Origin: Hansschlegelia quercus
GTDB lineage: Bacteria; Pseudomonadota; Alphaproteobacteria; Rhizobiales; Methylopilaceae
NCBI RefSeq assembly: GCF_004310425.1
Contig: NZ_SIUB01000010.1
Location: 1-64,000 of the forward strand
DNA: 64,000 bases
Reading direction: 5' to 3'
Part shown: one piece after another, positions 49,451-58,426 of the stretch
Numbering within the stretch: position 1 is the first letter of the stretch
Layout of the letters: each line of letters starts with the position of its first letter
Program-made: the position numbers and the translations under genes
Notes under the pieces: generated by a model
The model's input: the letters and a program-made list of their open reading frames with translations, nothing else
Told to the model about the DNA's origin: nothing
The model's database searches: none

Positions 49451-50080
49451 TCAGCCTCGCAACAGCGTGGACAGCCGGTCGCGATTTAGCGCAAGCCATT
49501 GCAGCGCGAGCAAAAGATAGGCCGTGCGCGGTCGTGGGTCGCCGAGGCTTGCTATAGCGTCGTCGATCAAGACCACAAAGGGGCGTGTGGCTTCCCGCTC
49601 CTCCGCCGCCCCGGCATGTTCGAGGGCTTTCGACGAGTCCACCTCGACGAGGAAGAGCGCGGCGTTCTCGTCGGCGATGCCGGGGGACGGCATGAAATCG
49701 AACAGCCGCACGGCCCGCCCGGCTTCGAGCCCGGTCTCCTCCATCGTCTCGCGACGGGCGGCGATCTCCAGGTCCTCGCCGGGCTCGACGCGGCCGGCGA
49801 CGATCTCGACAAGGTCGCCCTTCCCCGTCGCAAGCGCGGCGGGCGCGCGGAACTGGCGGATCAGCACCAGCGCATCGCGCTCGAGATCGACCAGCAGCGC
49901 GCCGATGCAGGGGCCGGCGCGCAGCACCTCGCGATTCTGCTCGATCTCAGCCCGCGGACCCGAGGCCGGCAGCGTGACGCGCCACCGCTCAAGCCGACGA
50001 TAGCCGTCATGCAGCAGTTCCGGCCCTTCAAGCTCGGCGTCCGCTTCAGCGTCGGCGAGCCGCTCGTCATATCCGCTCAT
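49451..50080 (-). CDS. NUDIX hydrolase, ADP-ribose pyrophosphatase-like
   Basis: 209 residues. The Nudix box is complete: G, five residues, E, seven residues, RETMEETG in the stretch from GRVEPGEDLEIAARR onward. IRQFRAPAAL before it and FDFMPSPGIADE after it fit the ADP-ribose/nucleoside-diphosphate-sugar pyrophosphatase branch (NudF-like). Its ATG overlaps the stop of the YejF-type ATPase gene (ATGA), so it is the last gene of the peptide-importer operon although its function seems unrelated. Confidence 0.87.
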   Translation of the reverse strand: MSGYDERLADAEADAELEGPELLHDGYRRLERWRVTLPASGPRAEIEQNREVLRAGPCIGALLVDLERDALVLIRQFRAPAALATGKGDLVEIVAGRVEPGEDLEIAARRETMEETGLEAGRAVRLFDFMPSPGIADENAALFLVEVDSSKALEHAGAAEEREATRPFVVLIDDAIASLGDPRPRTAYLLLALQWLALNRDRLSTLLRG

Positions 50081-51705
50081 TGTGCGACGGCCTCGGTCTT
50101 CCGCGCGTCAAGGTCGAAGGCCGCGGCGAGCAGCGCGCGGGTGTAGTCAGACTTCGGCGCGGCCATCAGCTCGCGCGCCGGGCCCTGCTCCACCACCTTG
50201 CCGTTCCGCATCACCACCACCTCGTTCGCGAGAGCGCGCACGACCTTGAGGTCGTGGCTGATAAACAGGAAGGCGAGCTTCCGGCTCGCCTGCACGGCGC
50301 GCAGCAGATCGACGATCTGCGCCTGCACGGACATGTCGAGCGCGCTGGTCGGCTCGTCCAAAACGATGAAGGAGGGCTCGAGCGCGAGCGCGCGGGCGAT
50401 CGCGATGCGCTGGCGCTGGCCGCCGGAGAACTCGTGGGGGTAGCGGTCCATCGCGGCGGGATCGAGCCCAACATCCTCGAGCGCGCGGGCGACCGCGGCG
50501 CGTTTGTCACGGGCGCCCAGCCGCTTGCCCTGCACGCCAAGGCCTTCCGCCACGATGTCGAGCACCGCCATGCGGGGGCTGAGCGAGCCATAGGGGTCCT
50601 GGAAGACGATCTGCATCTCGCGCCGGAGCGGCCGCATCGCGGCGAAGCCAAGGCCGTCGATCGGCTTGCCCAGCCACGCGATGCGGCCCTCGCTCGCGAT
50701 CAGCCGCAGGATCGCGAGGCCGAGCGTCGTCTTTCCCGAACCGCTCTCACCGACAACGCCCACCGTCTGGCCTTCGCGCAAGGTCAGGCTGACGCCGTCG
50801 ACGGCCTTCACGTGGGCCACCGTGCGGCGGAAGAAGCCGCGCTTCACCGGGAACCAGACCTTGAGATCCTCGACGGTTACCAGCGGCTTCGCGTCGGGCT
50901 GGGCCGCGGGCGGCGCGCCCTTCGGCTCGGCGGCGAGGAGCTTCTTGGTGTAGGCGTGCTCAGGGTTCGAGAACACCCGGCCCGTCGGCCCCTGCTCGAC
51001 GATGCGGCCGCCGGTCATGACGCAGACCCGGTCGGCAACGCGCCTGACGATCCCGAGGTCGTGGGTGATGAACAGCATCGCCATGCCGAGCCGGGACTGC
51101 ATCTCCTTCAGCAATGCGAGGATCTGGGCCTGCACCGTCACGTCGAGCGCGGTGGTCGGCTCGTCGGCGATCAAAAGATCCGGCTCGTTCGCGAGCGCCA
51201 TCGCGATCATCACGCGCTGGCGCTGCCCACCGGAAAGCTGGTGAGGAAAGGCGTCGAGCCGTTCTTCCGGGTTCGGGATGCCGACCTGCGTCAGCAGCTC
51301 GATCACGCGCGCGCGGCATTTCTGAGCGGACCAGCCGCAATGGATTTTCAGGATTTCGCCGACCTGCCGCTCGATCGAGTGCAGCGGGTTGAGCGACGTC
51401 ATCGGCTCCTGAAAGACCATGGAGATATCGGCGCCGCGCACGCTCCGCAGCGCCTTCTCCGGCGCCTTCAGCAGATCCTTGCCCGCGAACAGGATTTCGC
51501 CCGAGGGATGACTCGCCGCGGGATAGGCGAGCAGCCGAACGATCGAGAGCGCGGTGACGGACTTCCCCGACCCGCTTTCCCCGACGAGCGCCAGCGTCTC
51601 TCCTTTGGCGAGGTCGAACGACACGCGGTCGACGGCGAGCGACGAGCCGCCCTCGACGGCGAAGGCCACCGACAGGTCGCGGACGGAGAGGAGAGGGGCG
51701 GTCAC
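50077..51705 (-). CDS. yejF: YejF-type ABC ATPase, two fused nucleotide-binding domains
   Basis: 542 residues from GTG at 51705 (GTGA overlap with the permease stop); the frame is open upstream only as a shadow. Two ATPase domains: the first with [29 protein letters not shown]; the second with [29 protein letters not shown]; linker near 265-285. This double layout identifies the peptide/microcin C importer type (YejF, DppDF-like). Energises the YejB/YejE channel. Intact Walker motifs in both halves. Confidence 0.92.
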   Translation of the reverse strand: MTAPLLSVRDLSVAFAVEGGSSLAVDRVSFDLAKGETLALVGESGSGKSVTALSIVRLLAYPAASHPSGEILFAGKDLLKAPEKALRSVRGADISMVFQEPMTSLNPLHSIERQVGEILKIHCGWSAQKCRARVIELLTQVGIPNPEERLDAFPHQLSGGQRQRVMIAMALANEPDLLIADEPTTALDVTVQAQILALLKEMQSRLGMAMLFITHDLGIVRRVADRVCVMTGGRIVEQGPTGRVFSNPEHAYTKKLLAAEPKGAPPAAQPDAKPLVTVEDLKVWFPVKRGFFRRTVAHVKAVDGVSLTLREGQTVGVVGESGSGKTTLGLAILRLIASEGRIAWLGKPIDGLGFAAMRPLRREMQIVFQDPYGSLSPRMAVLDIVAEGLGVQGKRLGARDKRAAVARALEDVGLDPAAMDRYPHEFSGGQRQRIAIARALALEPSFIVLDEPTSALDMSVQAQIVDLLRAVQASRKLAFLFISHDLKVVRALANEVVVMRNGKVVEQGPARELMAAPKSDYTRALLAAAFDLDARKTEAVAQ

Positions 51706-52898
51706 CGGAACGTCTTCCGCGGGTCGAAGGCGTCGCGCACCGCCTCGCCAACAAAGATCAGCAGCGACAGCATCACGGCGATCACCATGAAGCCCGAGAT
51801 TCCGAGCCAGGGGGCCTGAAGGTTGGACTTGCCCTGGCTGAGCAGCTCCCCAAGCGAGGGGGAGCCCGGCGGCAGGCCGAAGCCGAGGAAATCGAGCGCG
51901 GTCAGCGTGCTGATCGAGCCCGAGAGGATAAAGGGCATGAATGTCATGGTCGCGACCATGGCGTTCGGCAGAAGATGGCGGCCCATGATCGCGAGGTTCG
52001 AGACGCCGAGGGCGCGGGCTGCCCGGACATATTCGAAGTTGCGGCCGCGCAGGAACTCCGCGCGCACCACGCCGACCAGCGAGACCCAGGAGAACAGCAA
52101 CAGGATGGCGAGCAACGTCCAGACGCTGGGCGCGAGCACCGAGGACAGAATGATCAGCAGATAAAGCGTCGGCACCGAGGTCCAGATCTCGATGAAGCGC
52201 TGGAACAGCAGGTCCGTCCAGCCGCCGAAATAACCTTGCACCGCGCCGGCGGCGACGCCGACGATCGACGACAGGATGGTGAGCGCTAGTCCGAACAGCA
52301 CCGAAAGCCGAAAGCCGTAGAGCAGACGCGCGAACACGTCGCGGCCCTGGTCGTCGGTGCCGAGCCAGTTCCACTCGATGTCGGCGCAGCCGCGGGCTTT
52401 CGGGGCGTCGGCCGAGGTCTGCGGCGCGGGATCGCCGGAGGGCGTGCGCCCGGCGCGGGCGCTGGCGCATTGCGCGTCGGTCAGCATCCAGGTCGGAGGC
52501 GAGGGCGCGGGCGTCGGCAGGTTGAGGTTGATCGTGTTGAAGCTGTAGCGCACGGGCGGCCAGAGCATGTAGCCGCCGGACTTGCGGATCAGCTCCTGCA
52601 GATAGGGGTCGCGGTAGTCCGCTTCGGTGTCGAAATCGCCGCCAAAGGTCGTCTCGGAGTAGCTCTTGAACGCCGGGAAATAGAACGCGTCGTCATATTT
52701 CACGAGGAACGGCTTGTCGTTCGCGATCAGCTCCGCGAACAGGCTGACGACGAAGATCAGCATGAAGGCGAGGAACGACCAGTAGCCGCGCTTGTTGGCG
52801 CGGAAGTTGGCGAGCCGCCGGCGGTTGATCGGCGACAGTCCGCGACGGGGAGCCGGAACAGGCGGGGCCGCGGGCGAGGCGAGCAGGGCGTCGGACAC
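51702..52898 (-). CDS. yejE: YejE-type peptide ABC permease
   Basis: 398 residues from GTG at 52898 with GGGAGG seven bases upstream; a TTG at 52904 overlapping the YejB stop is the alternative. An N-terminal 'OppC-like' anchor helix at about 35-55 (YWSFLAFMLIFVVSLFAELI), a 100-residue periplasmic insert with TWMLTDAQC, then five membrane segments from about 190; contact loop EYVRAARALGVSNLAIMGRH. Partner of YejB. Longer than generic OppC because of the insert, as is typical for YejE. Confidence 0.92.
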   Translation of the reverse strand: MSDALLASPAAPPVPAPRRGLSPINRRRLANFRANKRGYWSFLAFMLIFVVSLFAELIANDKPFLVKYDDAFYFPAFKSYSETTFGGDFDTEADYRDPYLQELIRKSGGYMLWPPVRYSFNTINLNLPTPAPSPPTWMLTDAQCASARAGRTPSGDPAPQTSADAPKARGCADIEWNWLGTDDQGRDVFARLLYGFRLSVLFGLALTILSSIVGVAAGAVQGYFGGWTDLLFQRFIEIWTSVPTLYLLIILSSVLAPSVWTLLAILLLFSWVSLVGVVRAEFLRGRNFEYVRAARALGVSNLAIMGRHLLPNAMVATMTFMPFILSGSISTLTALDFLGFGLPPGSPSLGELLSQGKSNLQAPWLGISGFMVIAVMLSLLIFVGEAVRDAFDPRKTFR

Positions 52899-52900
52899 GC

Positions 52901-54013
52901 TCAAACCTCCCGCGTCTCGAAGTCGATGCGCGGGTCGACCCACATGTAAGAGAGGTCGGAGATCAGCGCGACGACGAGGCCCAAAAGCGAGAAGATGTAG
53001 AGGTTGGCGAACACCACGGCGTAGTCGCGGTTGACGATCGACTCGAAGCCCAGCAGCCCGAGCCCGTCGAGCGAGAAGATCGTCTCGATCAGCAGCGCGC
53101 CGGAAAAGAACGCGCCGATGAAGGCGCCCGGAAAGCCCGCAATCAGCAGCAGCATCGCGTTGCGGAAGACGTGACGGTAGAGCACCTGGTTCTCGGTCAG
53201 CCCCTTCATCCGCGCGGTCTGGACGTATTGCTTGCGGATTTCGTCGAGGAACGAGTTCTTCGTCAGCAGCGTGGTGGTCGCAAAGGCCGAGATGGCAAGC
53301 GCCGACAGCGGCAGCGCCATGTGCCAAGCATAGTCGACGACCTTCCCCCACAGCGACAGCTGCGCCCAATTGTCGGAAGTCAGGCCCCTGAGCGGAAACC
53401 AGTCCAGGAACGTGCCCCCGGCGAACAGCACGATCAGCAGGATCGCGAACAGGAAGCCGGGGATGGCGTAGCCGATCACGATCACGCTGGAGGTCCACAC
53501 GTCGAAGCGCGAGCCGTCGCGCACCGCTTTGGCGACGCCGAGCGGCACCGAGATCATGTAGGAGATCAGCGTCATCCAGAGGCCGAGCGAGATCGACACC
53601 GGCATCTTCTCGAGGATGAGGTCGACCACGTCGATGTCGCGGAAATAAGAGCGGCCGAAGTCGAAGCGGGCGTAGTCCCACATCATCTTGCCGAAGCGCT
53701 CCAGCGGCGGCTTGTCGAAGCCGAACTGCTTTTCGAGCTGCTTGATGAATTCGGGGTCCAGCCCCTGCGCCCCGCGATATTTCGAGGTGACGGGGTCGTT
53801 CGAAGCGGCGCGATTCTGCGTCGCATTGGCCATGTCGTTGCCGGACCCGCCGGAGATGCGGCTGGTCGCGTCGCCGCCCTGCCCCGTCACCTGCGCGATG
53901 ACGCGCTCCACCGGCCCGCCGGGCGCGAACTGGATGATGACGAACGACACCAGCATGATCCCGATCAGGGTCGGGATCATCAGCAGGACACGGCGCAGGA
54001 GGTAAGCGGGCAC
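52901..54013 (-). CDS. yejB: YejB-type peptide ABC permease
   Basis: 370 residues, start MPAYLLRRVLLMIPTLIGIM as in OppB/DppB proteins, first helix at 10-30. The long loop 60-100 with GAQGLDPEFIKQLEKQFGFD is the YejB mark. Contact loop RMKGLTENQVLYRHVFRNAM near 245. Forms the channel with YejE. A six-base gap separates it from the unrelated 161-residue ORF upstream. Confidence 0.92.
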   Translation of the reverse strand: MPAYLLRRVLLMIPTLIGIMLVSFVIIQFAPGGPVERVIAQVTGQGGDATSRISGGSGNDMANATQNRAASNDPVTSKYRGAQGLDPEFIKQLEKQFGFDKPPLERFGKMMWDYARFDFGRSYFRDIDVVDLILEKMPVSISLGLWMTLISYMISVPLGVAKAVRDGSRFDVWTSSVIVIGYAIPGFLFAILLIVLFAGGTFLDWFPLRGLTSDNWAQLSLWGKVVDYAWHMALPLSALAISAFATTTLLTKNSFLDEIRKQYVQTARMKGLTENQVLYRHVFRNAMLLLIAGFPGAFIGAFFSGALLIETIFSLDGLGLLGFESIVNRDYAVVFANLYIFSLLGLVVALISDLSYMWVDPRIDFETREV

Positions 54014-54019
54014 TAGGCG

Positions 54020-54505
54020 TCAGCCGTTTACTTGCGGAGAGACGACAGACGCACCCAACGGCAACAGCTGATTCTTTTCGTAATGGTCGGATAAAAACAA
54101 GAGAGCGTTCTTATCAGCGGGGCTGAGCTTCGCCTTCGTTAGATCCCAAGAAAGGCGGCTCTTTCGATCAAGCCACATGATCTGATTATAGACGTCGATT
54201 GGCAGAGGCTCGATTGAGTCGATTACGGCATCCCCGCCCTCAACCTCCGCTCCGGTCCTCCGGTCGAAGATGTAGTCGCGCGGAACGATCAGCCGCCTTG
54301 CGTGAATCGCCGTCTCGTCAATCGACGTTATTATGCAAGTCATATTGGCGGACGAGCCGGGCGAACTTGCATGCACGACATCGCCCGCAAGAAGCCTAGT
54401 CAGCATTTCCTCGCGCGGCGGCTGGACGCTCAAGTCTTCTCCGGAGCAGATCGCGCAAGTCTGCTCCTGCGCCTCTCTCTTACGCGCCGGATCGCCGTCT
54501 CTCAC
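54020..54505 (-). CDS. Hypothetical protein inserted in the peptide-importer operon
   Basis: 161 residues, not recognised. Starts at GTG 54505 overlapping the stop of the second binding-protein gene (GTGA); a start at the ATG of MLTRLLAGDV is possible. Near the N-terminus CAICSGEDL has a CxxC pair. The rest is soluble, with IVPRDYIFDRRTGAEVEGGD and IDVYNQIMWLDRKSRLSWDL. Base composition is visibly less GC-rich than in the neighbours (for example TAATGGTCGGATAAAAAC near 54080), suggesting later acquisition. Not part of known Yej systems; no function assigned. Confidence 0.6.
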   Translation of the reverse strand: MRDGDPARKREAQEQTCAICSGEDLSVQPPREEMLTRLLAGDVVHASSPGSSANMTCIITSIDETAIHARRLIVPRDYIFDRRTGAEVEGGDAVIDSIEPLPIDVYNQIMWLDRKSRLSWDLTKAKLSPADKNALLFLSDHYEKNQLLPLGASVVSPQVNG

Positions 54506-56418
54506 GCCTTCACCCCCGCCTTATCGGCCTTCTCCGCATCCCACCACCAGAACTCCGGCGCGCCGCGCGTGTAGCGCGGTTTCTGCGCGGGGTGCGAGAA
54601 GGCGTCCCAATAGGCCAGCGTATGGCTGTCCTTGTACCAGGCGGGGACCCAGAAATTCAGCGACCGCAGCACCCGGTCGAGCGCGCGGCACGCGACGTTC
54701 AGTTCCTCACGCGACTTAGCCGACAGGATCGCCTCAACCATCGCGTCGACGGCGGGGTAGGCGATGCCGGAGAGGTTCTGCGAGCCCTGCACGGCGGCCG
54801 ATTCCGAGGAATAGACCTGCCTCAGGCCCTCGCCGGGTGTCGAGGACATCGACATGCGCTGGCTCACGACGTCGTAGTCGAACGCGTTCATGCGTTGCTG
54901 GTATTGGGCCGCGTCCACCATGCGGATCGACGCCTCGACGCCGATGATCTTGAGCCCGGCGATGAACTTCGAGACATGCGGGTCGAGCCCGGGATCGAAC
55001 TCCAGGAACTCGATCGTCAGCGGCTCGCCCGCGGCGTTCACCGCGCGGCCGTCCTTCGGCGCGTAGCCGGCCTCGCGCAGCAGCCTTTGCGCCTGCCGGA
55101 GTAGATTGCGGTCCTGACCCGAGCCGTCGGACACGGGCGGAACAGGCGGTTCGCCGAACACGCTATCCGGCAGCTTGTCTCGGAACGGCTCTAGCAGCGC
55201 GAGCTCCGGCCCTTGCGCCGCGCCCATCGCCATCATCTCCGGCGCGCCCTGGAACACCGAGACCGTGCGCTTGTAGGCGCCGAACATCAGATTCCTGTTC
55301 ATCCACTCGAAATCGAAAGCGAGGTTCAGCGCCTCGCGGATTTTCGGGTCCTGAAACTTCTTCCGACGGAGATTGAAGAACCAGCCCTGCCCGCCCGAGG
55401 GCGTCAGGTCGGGAAGCGTCTCGCGCACGACCTTGTTCTCGCGCACGCCGGGGAAGTCGTAGCCGGTCGCCCAGGTCCGAGAGGTGAACTCCTCGCGGAA
55501 CAGATAGGCGCGGGCCTTGAAGGCCTCGAAGCCGACGTCGCGGTCGCGGAAGAACTCGAAACGCTGGCGGTCGAAGTTCGACCTGCCGACGTTCACGGCT
55601 AAGTCCTTCGCCCAATAATCGGCGACCCGCTCGAACTCGATGAAGCGGCCCTGCTCGAAGCGGCCGACCTTGTAGGGGCCGGAGCCGAGCGGCGGCTCCA
55701 AGGTCGAGGCGTCGAACGGCTTTGCTGAATAATACGCCTTCGAGAAGATCGGCAGCGCAGCCAGCGTCAGCGGCAGGTCGCGGGTCCGCTTCGGCGACAG
55801 GCGCAGCGTGACGACGTCCTCGGACTCGATGTCGACGCGCTCCAGGTCGTGGATCGACTGCGCGATCAGCGGATGGCCCCGCGCTTTAAGCGTCTCGAGC
55901 GACCATTTCACGTCGTCAGCCGTCAGCCGCGAGCCGTCGTGGAACCGCGCCTCGGGACGGAGGCGAAAGCGATAGGCGAGGCCGTCGCCGGAGACCGCGA
56001 CGGACTTGGCGATCAGCCCGTAGAGCGCGTCCGGCTCGTCGTCGGCGCGCGCCATCAGCGTGTCGAAGACGAGGTCCATCCCCTGCGCGCCGTCGCCCTT
56101 GAGGATGTAGGCGTTCAGCGTGTTGAAGGTGGTGAAGCTCTGGTTCAGCGAGCGGTTCGGCGGGACCTGACTGAACGTACCCCCCTTCGGCGCGGCGGGG
56201 TTCACATAGTCGAAATGGGGGAAGTCGGCGGGATATTGGAGCTCGCCGAACGCGGAGAGCCCATGGCGTTCCGGCCCGAAGGCCTTCGGATCGCCGTCGA
56301 CTGCTCCGGCCGCGGCCGGAGCGCCCTCCTGCGCCCAAGCGCGCGGCGCGAACAGGCCCAACGCGGTCGCGGCGCCGACATAGGCCAGCGTTTCACGGCG
56401 AGAGGGCGCCCCGCTCAA
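54502..56418 (-). CDS. YejA-type peptide-binding protein, paralog 2
   Basis: 638 residues from TTG at 56418, which overlaps the stop of the first binding-protein gene (TTGA). Tat-like or Sec signal (SRRETLAYVGAATALGLFAP, then AWAQ). SBP_bac_5 fold: PADFPHFDYVNPAAPKGG, FRLRPEARFHDGSRLTADDV, GSGPYKVGRF, ALNLAFDFEWMNRNLMFG and FWWWDAEKAD at the end. YejA relatives bind peptides such as microcin C. Likely shares the YejBEF channel with the upstream paralog. Confidence 0.9.
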   Translation of the reverse strand: MSGAPSRRETLAYVGAATALGLFAPRAWAQEGAPAAAGAVDGDPKAFGPERHGLSAFGELQYPADFPHFDYVNPAAPKGGTFSQVPPNRSLNQSFTTFNTLNAYILKGDGAQGMDLVFDTLMARADDEPDALYGLIAKSVAVSGDGLAYRFRLRPEARFHDGSRLTADDVKWSLETLKARGHPLIAQSIHDLERVDIESEDVVTLRLSPKRTRDLPLTLAALPIFSKAYYSAKPFDASTLEPPLGSGPYKVGRFEQGRFIEFERVADYWAKDLAVNVGRSNFDRQRFEFFRDRDVGFEAFKARAYLFREEFTSRTWATGYDFPGVRENKVVRETLPDLTPSGGQGWFFNLRRKKFQDPKIREALNLAFDFEWMNRNLMFGAYKRTVSVFQGAPEMMAMGAAQGPELALLEPFRDKLPDSVFGEPPVPPVSDGSGQDRNLLRQAQRLLREAGYAPKDGRAVNAAGEPLTIEFLEFDPGLDPHVSKFIAGLKIIGVEASIRMVDAAQYQQRMNAFDYDVVSQRMSMSSTPGEGLRQVYSSESAAVQGSQNLSGIAYPAVDAMVEAILSAKSREELNVACRALDRVLRSLNFWVPAWYKDSHTLAYWDAFSHPAQKPRYTRGAPEFWWWDAEKADKAGVKA

Positions 56419-58265
56419 GGCCGTCCGCCCACGGCTTTGGCTTTCTCGGCGTTCCACCACCACACGGTGGGGAAGAGCGAGCCGACCGGCGGCAGCCTGT
56501 CGGGACGGGAGAAGCGATCCCAGCGCGCGGTGCGGTCGGCGACGCTGGAGAACTGCGGCACGACGTAATTGTGCGCGAGCAGCACGCGGTCGAGCGCGTG
56601 CGTCGCGGCGACGAGTTCCTCGCGGTCCTTGGCGTAGATCAGGCGATCGATCAGCGCGTCGATGCCTGCGTCCTTGATGCCGACGACGTTCTGCGTGCCG
56701 GCCACGTCGGCCGCCGCCGAGCCCCACTGGTCGCGCTGCTCGTTGCCCGGCGAGAGCGACTGGCCCCAGCCCATGGTGATGACGTCGAAGTCGAAGCTGC
56801 GGATGCGGTTGACGTACTGGCTGTCGTCCAGCAGCCGCTGGCGGACCTCGATCCCGAGCCGCTCCAGCGCCGGGACATAGAAGCTCAGGATCCGCTCCGC
56901 GCTTGGGTCGGCGTAGATGAACTCGACGACGAAGGTTTCGCCCTTGGCGTTCTTCAGCGCCGGCTTGCCGCCGTCGCGGCTGACGGTCCAGCCCGCCTGC
57001 TTCAGCAGGTCCACCGCCTCGCGCAAATTCTTGCGCGCGAGCTCCGGCGAGCCGCCGACGGGGTTCGCATAAGGCGTCGTGAACACCTCGGCCGGGATCT
57101 TGTCGCGGACGCTCTCCAGGATCTCCTTCTCACGGCCGTCCGGCAGGCCCTTCGAGGCGAGCTCCGTGCCGAAGAAATAGCTGTCGATCCGGACGTATTG
57201 GCCGAACATGATCGTCCGATTGATCTCCTCGAAGTCGAAGGCGAGGTTGAAGGCGCGGCGCACGCGCGGATCGGCGAACTTTTCGCGGCGGGTGTTGAAG
57301 GCGTAGGCCTGCATGCGGCCGGACTGGCTGTCCCTGAACTGCTCGAGCACGACGCGCTTCTGCTCGACCGCCGGGAAGGCGTAGGCCGTCGCCCAGTTCT
57401 TCGCGCTGTTCTCCTCGCGATAGTCGAACTGGTCGCCCTTGAACGCTTCCACCAAGACGGTCGTGTCGCGGAAATAATCGTAGCGGATTTCGTCGAAATT
57501 GTTGGTCCCGACGCGCACCGGGAGCTTCGCGCCCCAATAGTCCGGCACGCGCTCGTAGGCGATCCAGCGGCCGGGCGCGAAATCCTTGATGCGGTACGGG
57601 CCGGAGCCGACCGGTTTTTCGAGCGTGCCCTCATCGATGTTGCGCTTCTTGCCCGAAGCGTCGGCGCCCTCCCAGAAATGCTTGGGCAGGATCTGGAGCT
57701 GGCCGACGATCTGCGGCAGTTCGCGATTGCCGGGGCCGGAGAAGGTGAAGGTCACCTCGCGCTCGCCCGTGGCCTCGGCCTTCGTGACGTCGTGATAGTA
57801 GCGCTGGAGCAGCGGGTTGACGCGCTTCAGCGTCTCGAACGACCAGACGACGTCTTCAACGGTCACGGGCGCGCCGTCGTTGAACCGGGCCTCGGGGCGC
57901 AGCCGGAAGGTCGCCGACGAGAAGTCGGCGGGATATTTCACGGCCTCGGCGATCAGTCCGTATTCGGTCGACGGCTCGTCGAAGGCATGTTCCATCAGGG
58001 TGTCGTAGACGAGGCTCAGGCCCGCGGCCTCGCTGCCGCGCGGGATGAAGCCGTTGAAGCTGTCGAACCCGCCGAACGCGCCAAGCCGCACCCGACCGCC
58101 TTTGGGCGCATCGGGATTCACATAGTCGAAATGCGCGAAGCCTTCTGGGTATTTGACGTCGCCCATCAGCGAGACGCCGTGACGCCACGCCTTCGGCGCC
58201 TGGGCTGTCGCGGGCGCGGCGAAGGCGAGGATGGCGACGAGAAGGCTTGCTGCGCGGAACGTCAT
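56415..58265 (-). CDS. yejA: YejA-type peptide-binding protein, paralog 1
   Basis: 616 residues with a Sec signal peptide (MTFRAASLLVAILAFAAPAT, cleaved near AQA). SBP_bac_5 protein with YPEGFAHFDYVNPDAPKGG, TFRLRPEARFNDGAPVTVED, GSGPYRIKDFAPGRWIAYER, AFNLAFDFEEINRTIMFGQY and VWWWNAEKAK. First gene of the operon yejA1-yejA2-orf161-yejB-yejE-yejF-nudix, all coupled by short gaps or stop/start overlaps. The two binding proteins share layout but are well diverged, so the duplication is old. Confidence 0.92.
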   Translation of the reverse strand: MTFRAASLLVAILAFAAPATAQAPKAWRHGVSLMGDVKYPEGFAHFDYVNPDAPKGGRVRLGAFGGFDSFNGFIPRGSEAAGLSLVYDTLMEHAFDEPSTEYGLIAEAVKYPADFSSATFRLRPEARFNDGAPVTVEDVVWSFETLKRVNPLLQRYYHDVTKAEATGEREVTFTFSGPGNRELPQIVGQLQILPKHFWEGADASGKKRNIDEGTLEKPVGSGPYRIKDFAPGRWIAYERVPDYWGAKLPVRVGTNNFDEIRYDYFRDTTVLVEAFKGDQFDYREENSAKNWATAYAFPAVEQKRVVLEQFRDSQSGRMQAYAFNTRREKFADPRVRRAFNLAFDFEEINRTIMFGQYVRIDSYFFGTELASKGLPDGREKEILESVRDKIPAEVFTTPYANPVGGSPELARKNLREAVDLLKQAGWTVSRDGGKPALKNAKGETFVVEFIYADPSAERILSFYVPALERLGIEVRQRLLDDSQYVNRIRSFDFDVITMGWGQSLSPGNEQRDQWGSAAADVAGTQNVVGIKDAGIDALIDRLIYAKDREELVAATHALDRVLLAHNYVVPQFSSVADRTARWDRFSRPDRLPPVGSLFPTVWWWNAEKAKAVGGRP

Positions 58266-58426
58266 CTGGCGGGGCGAAGACCCTTCGGGCTCGGTTGGTG
58301 CGATGGCGGCGATTATGCGAGTTTATCGCGGCGCCTTCCAGACCGCGGGTCCCACGCGCCGCGGCATGTGAAAAGGCCGGGCGCTTTGGCCCGGCCTCCT
58401 CGGTTCTTCAGATCGCCAAGCTGGGA

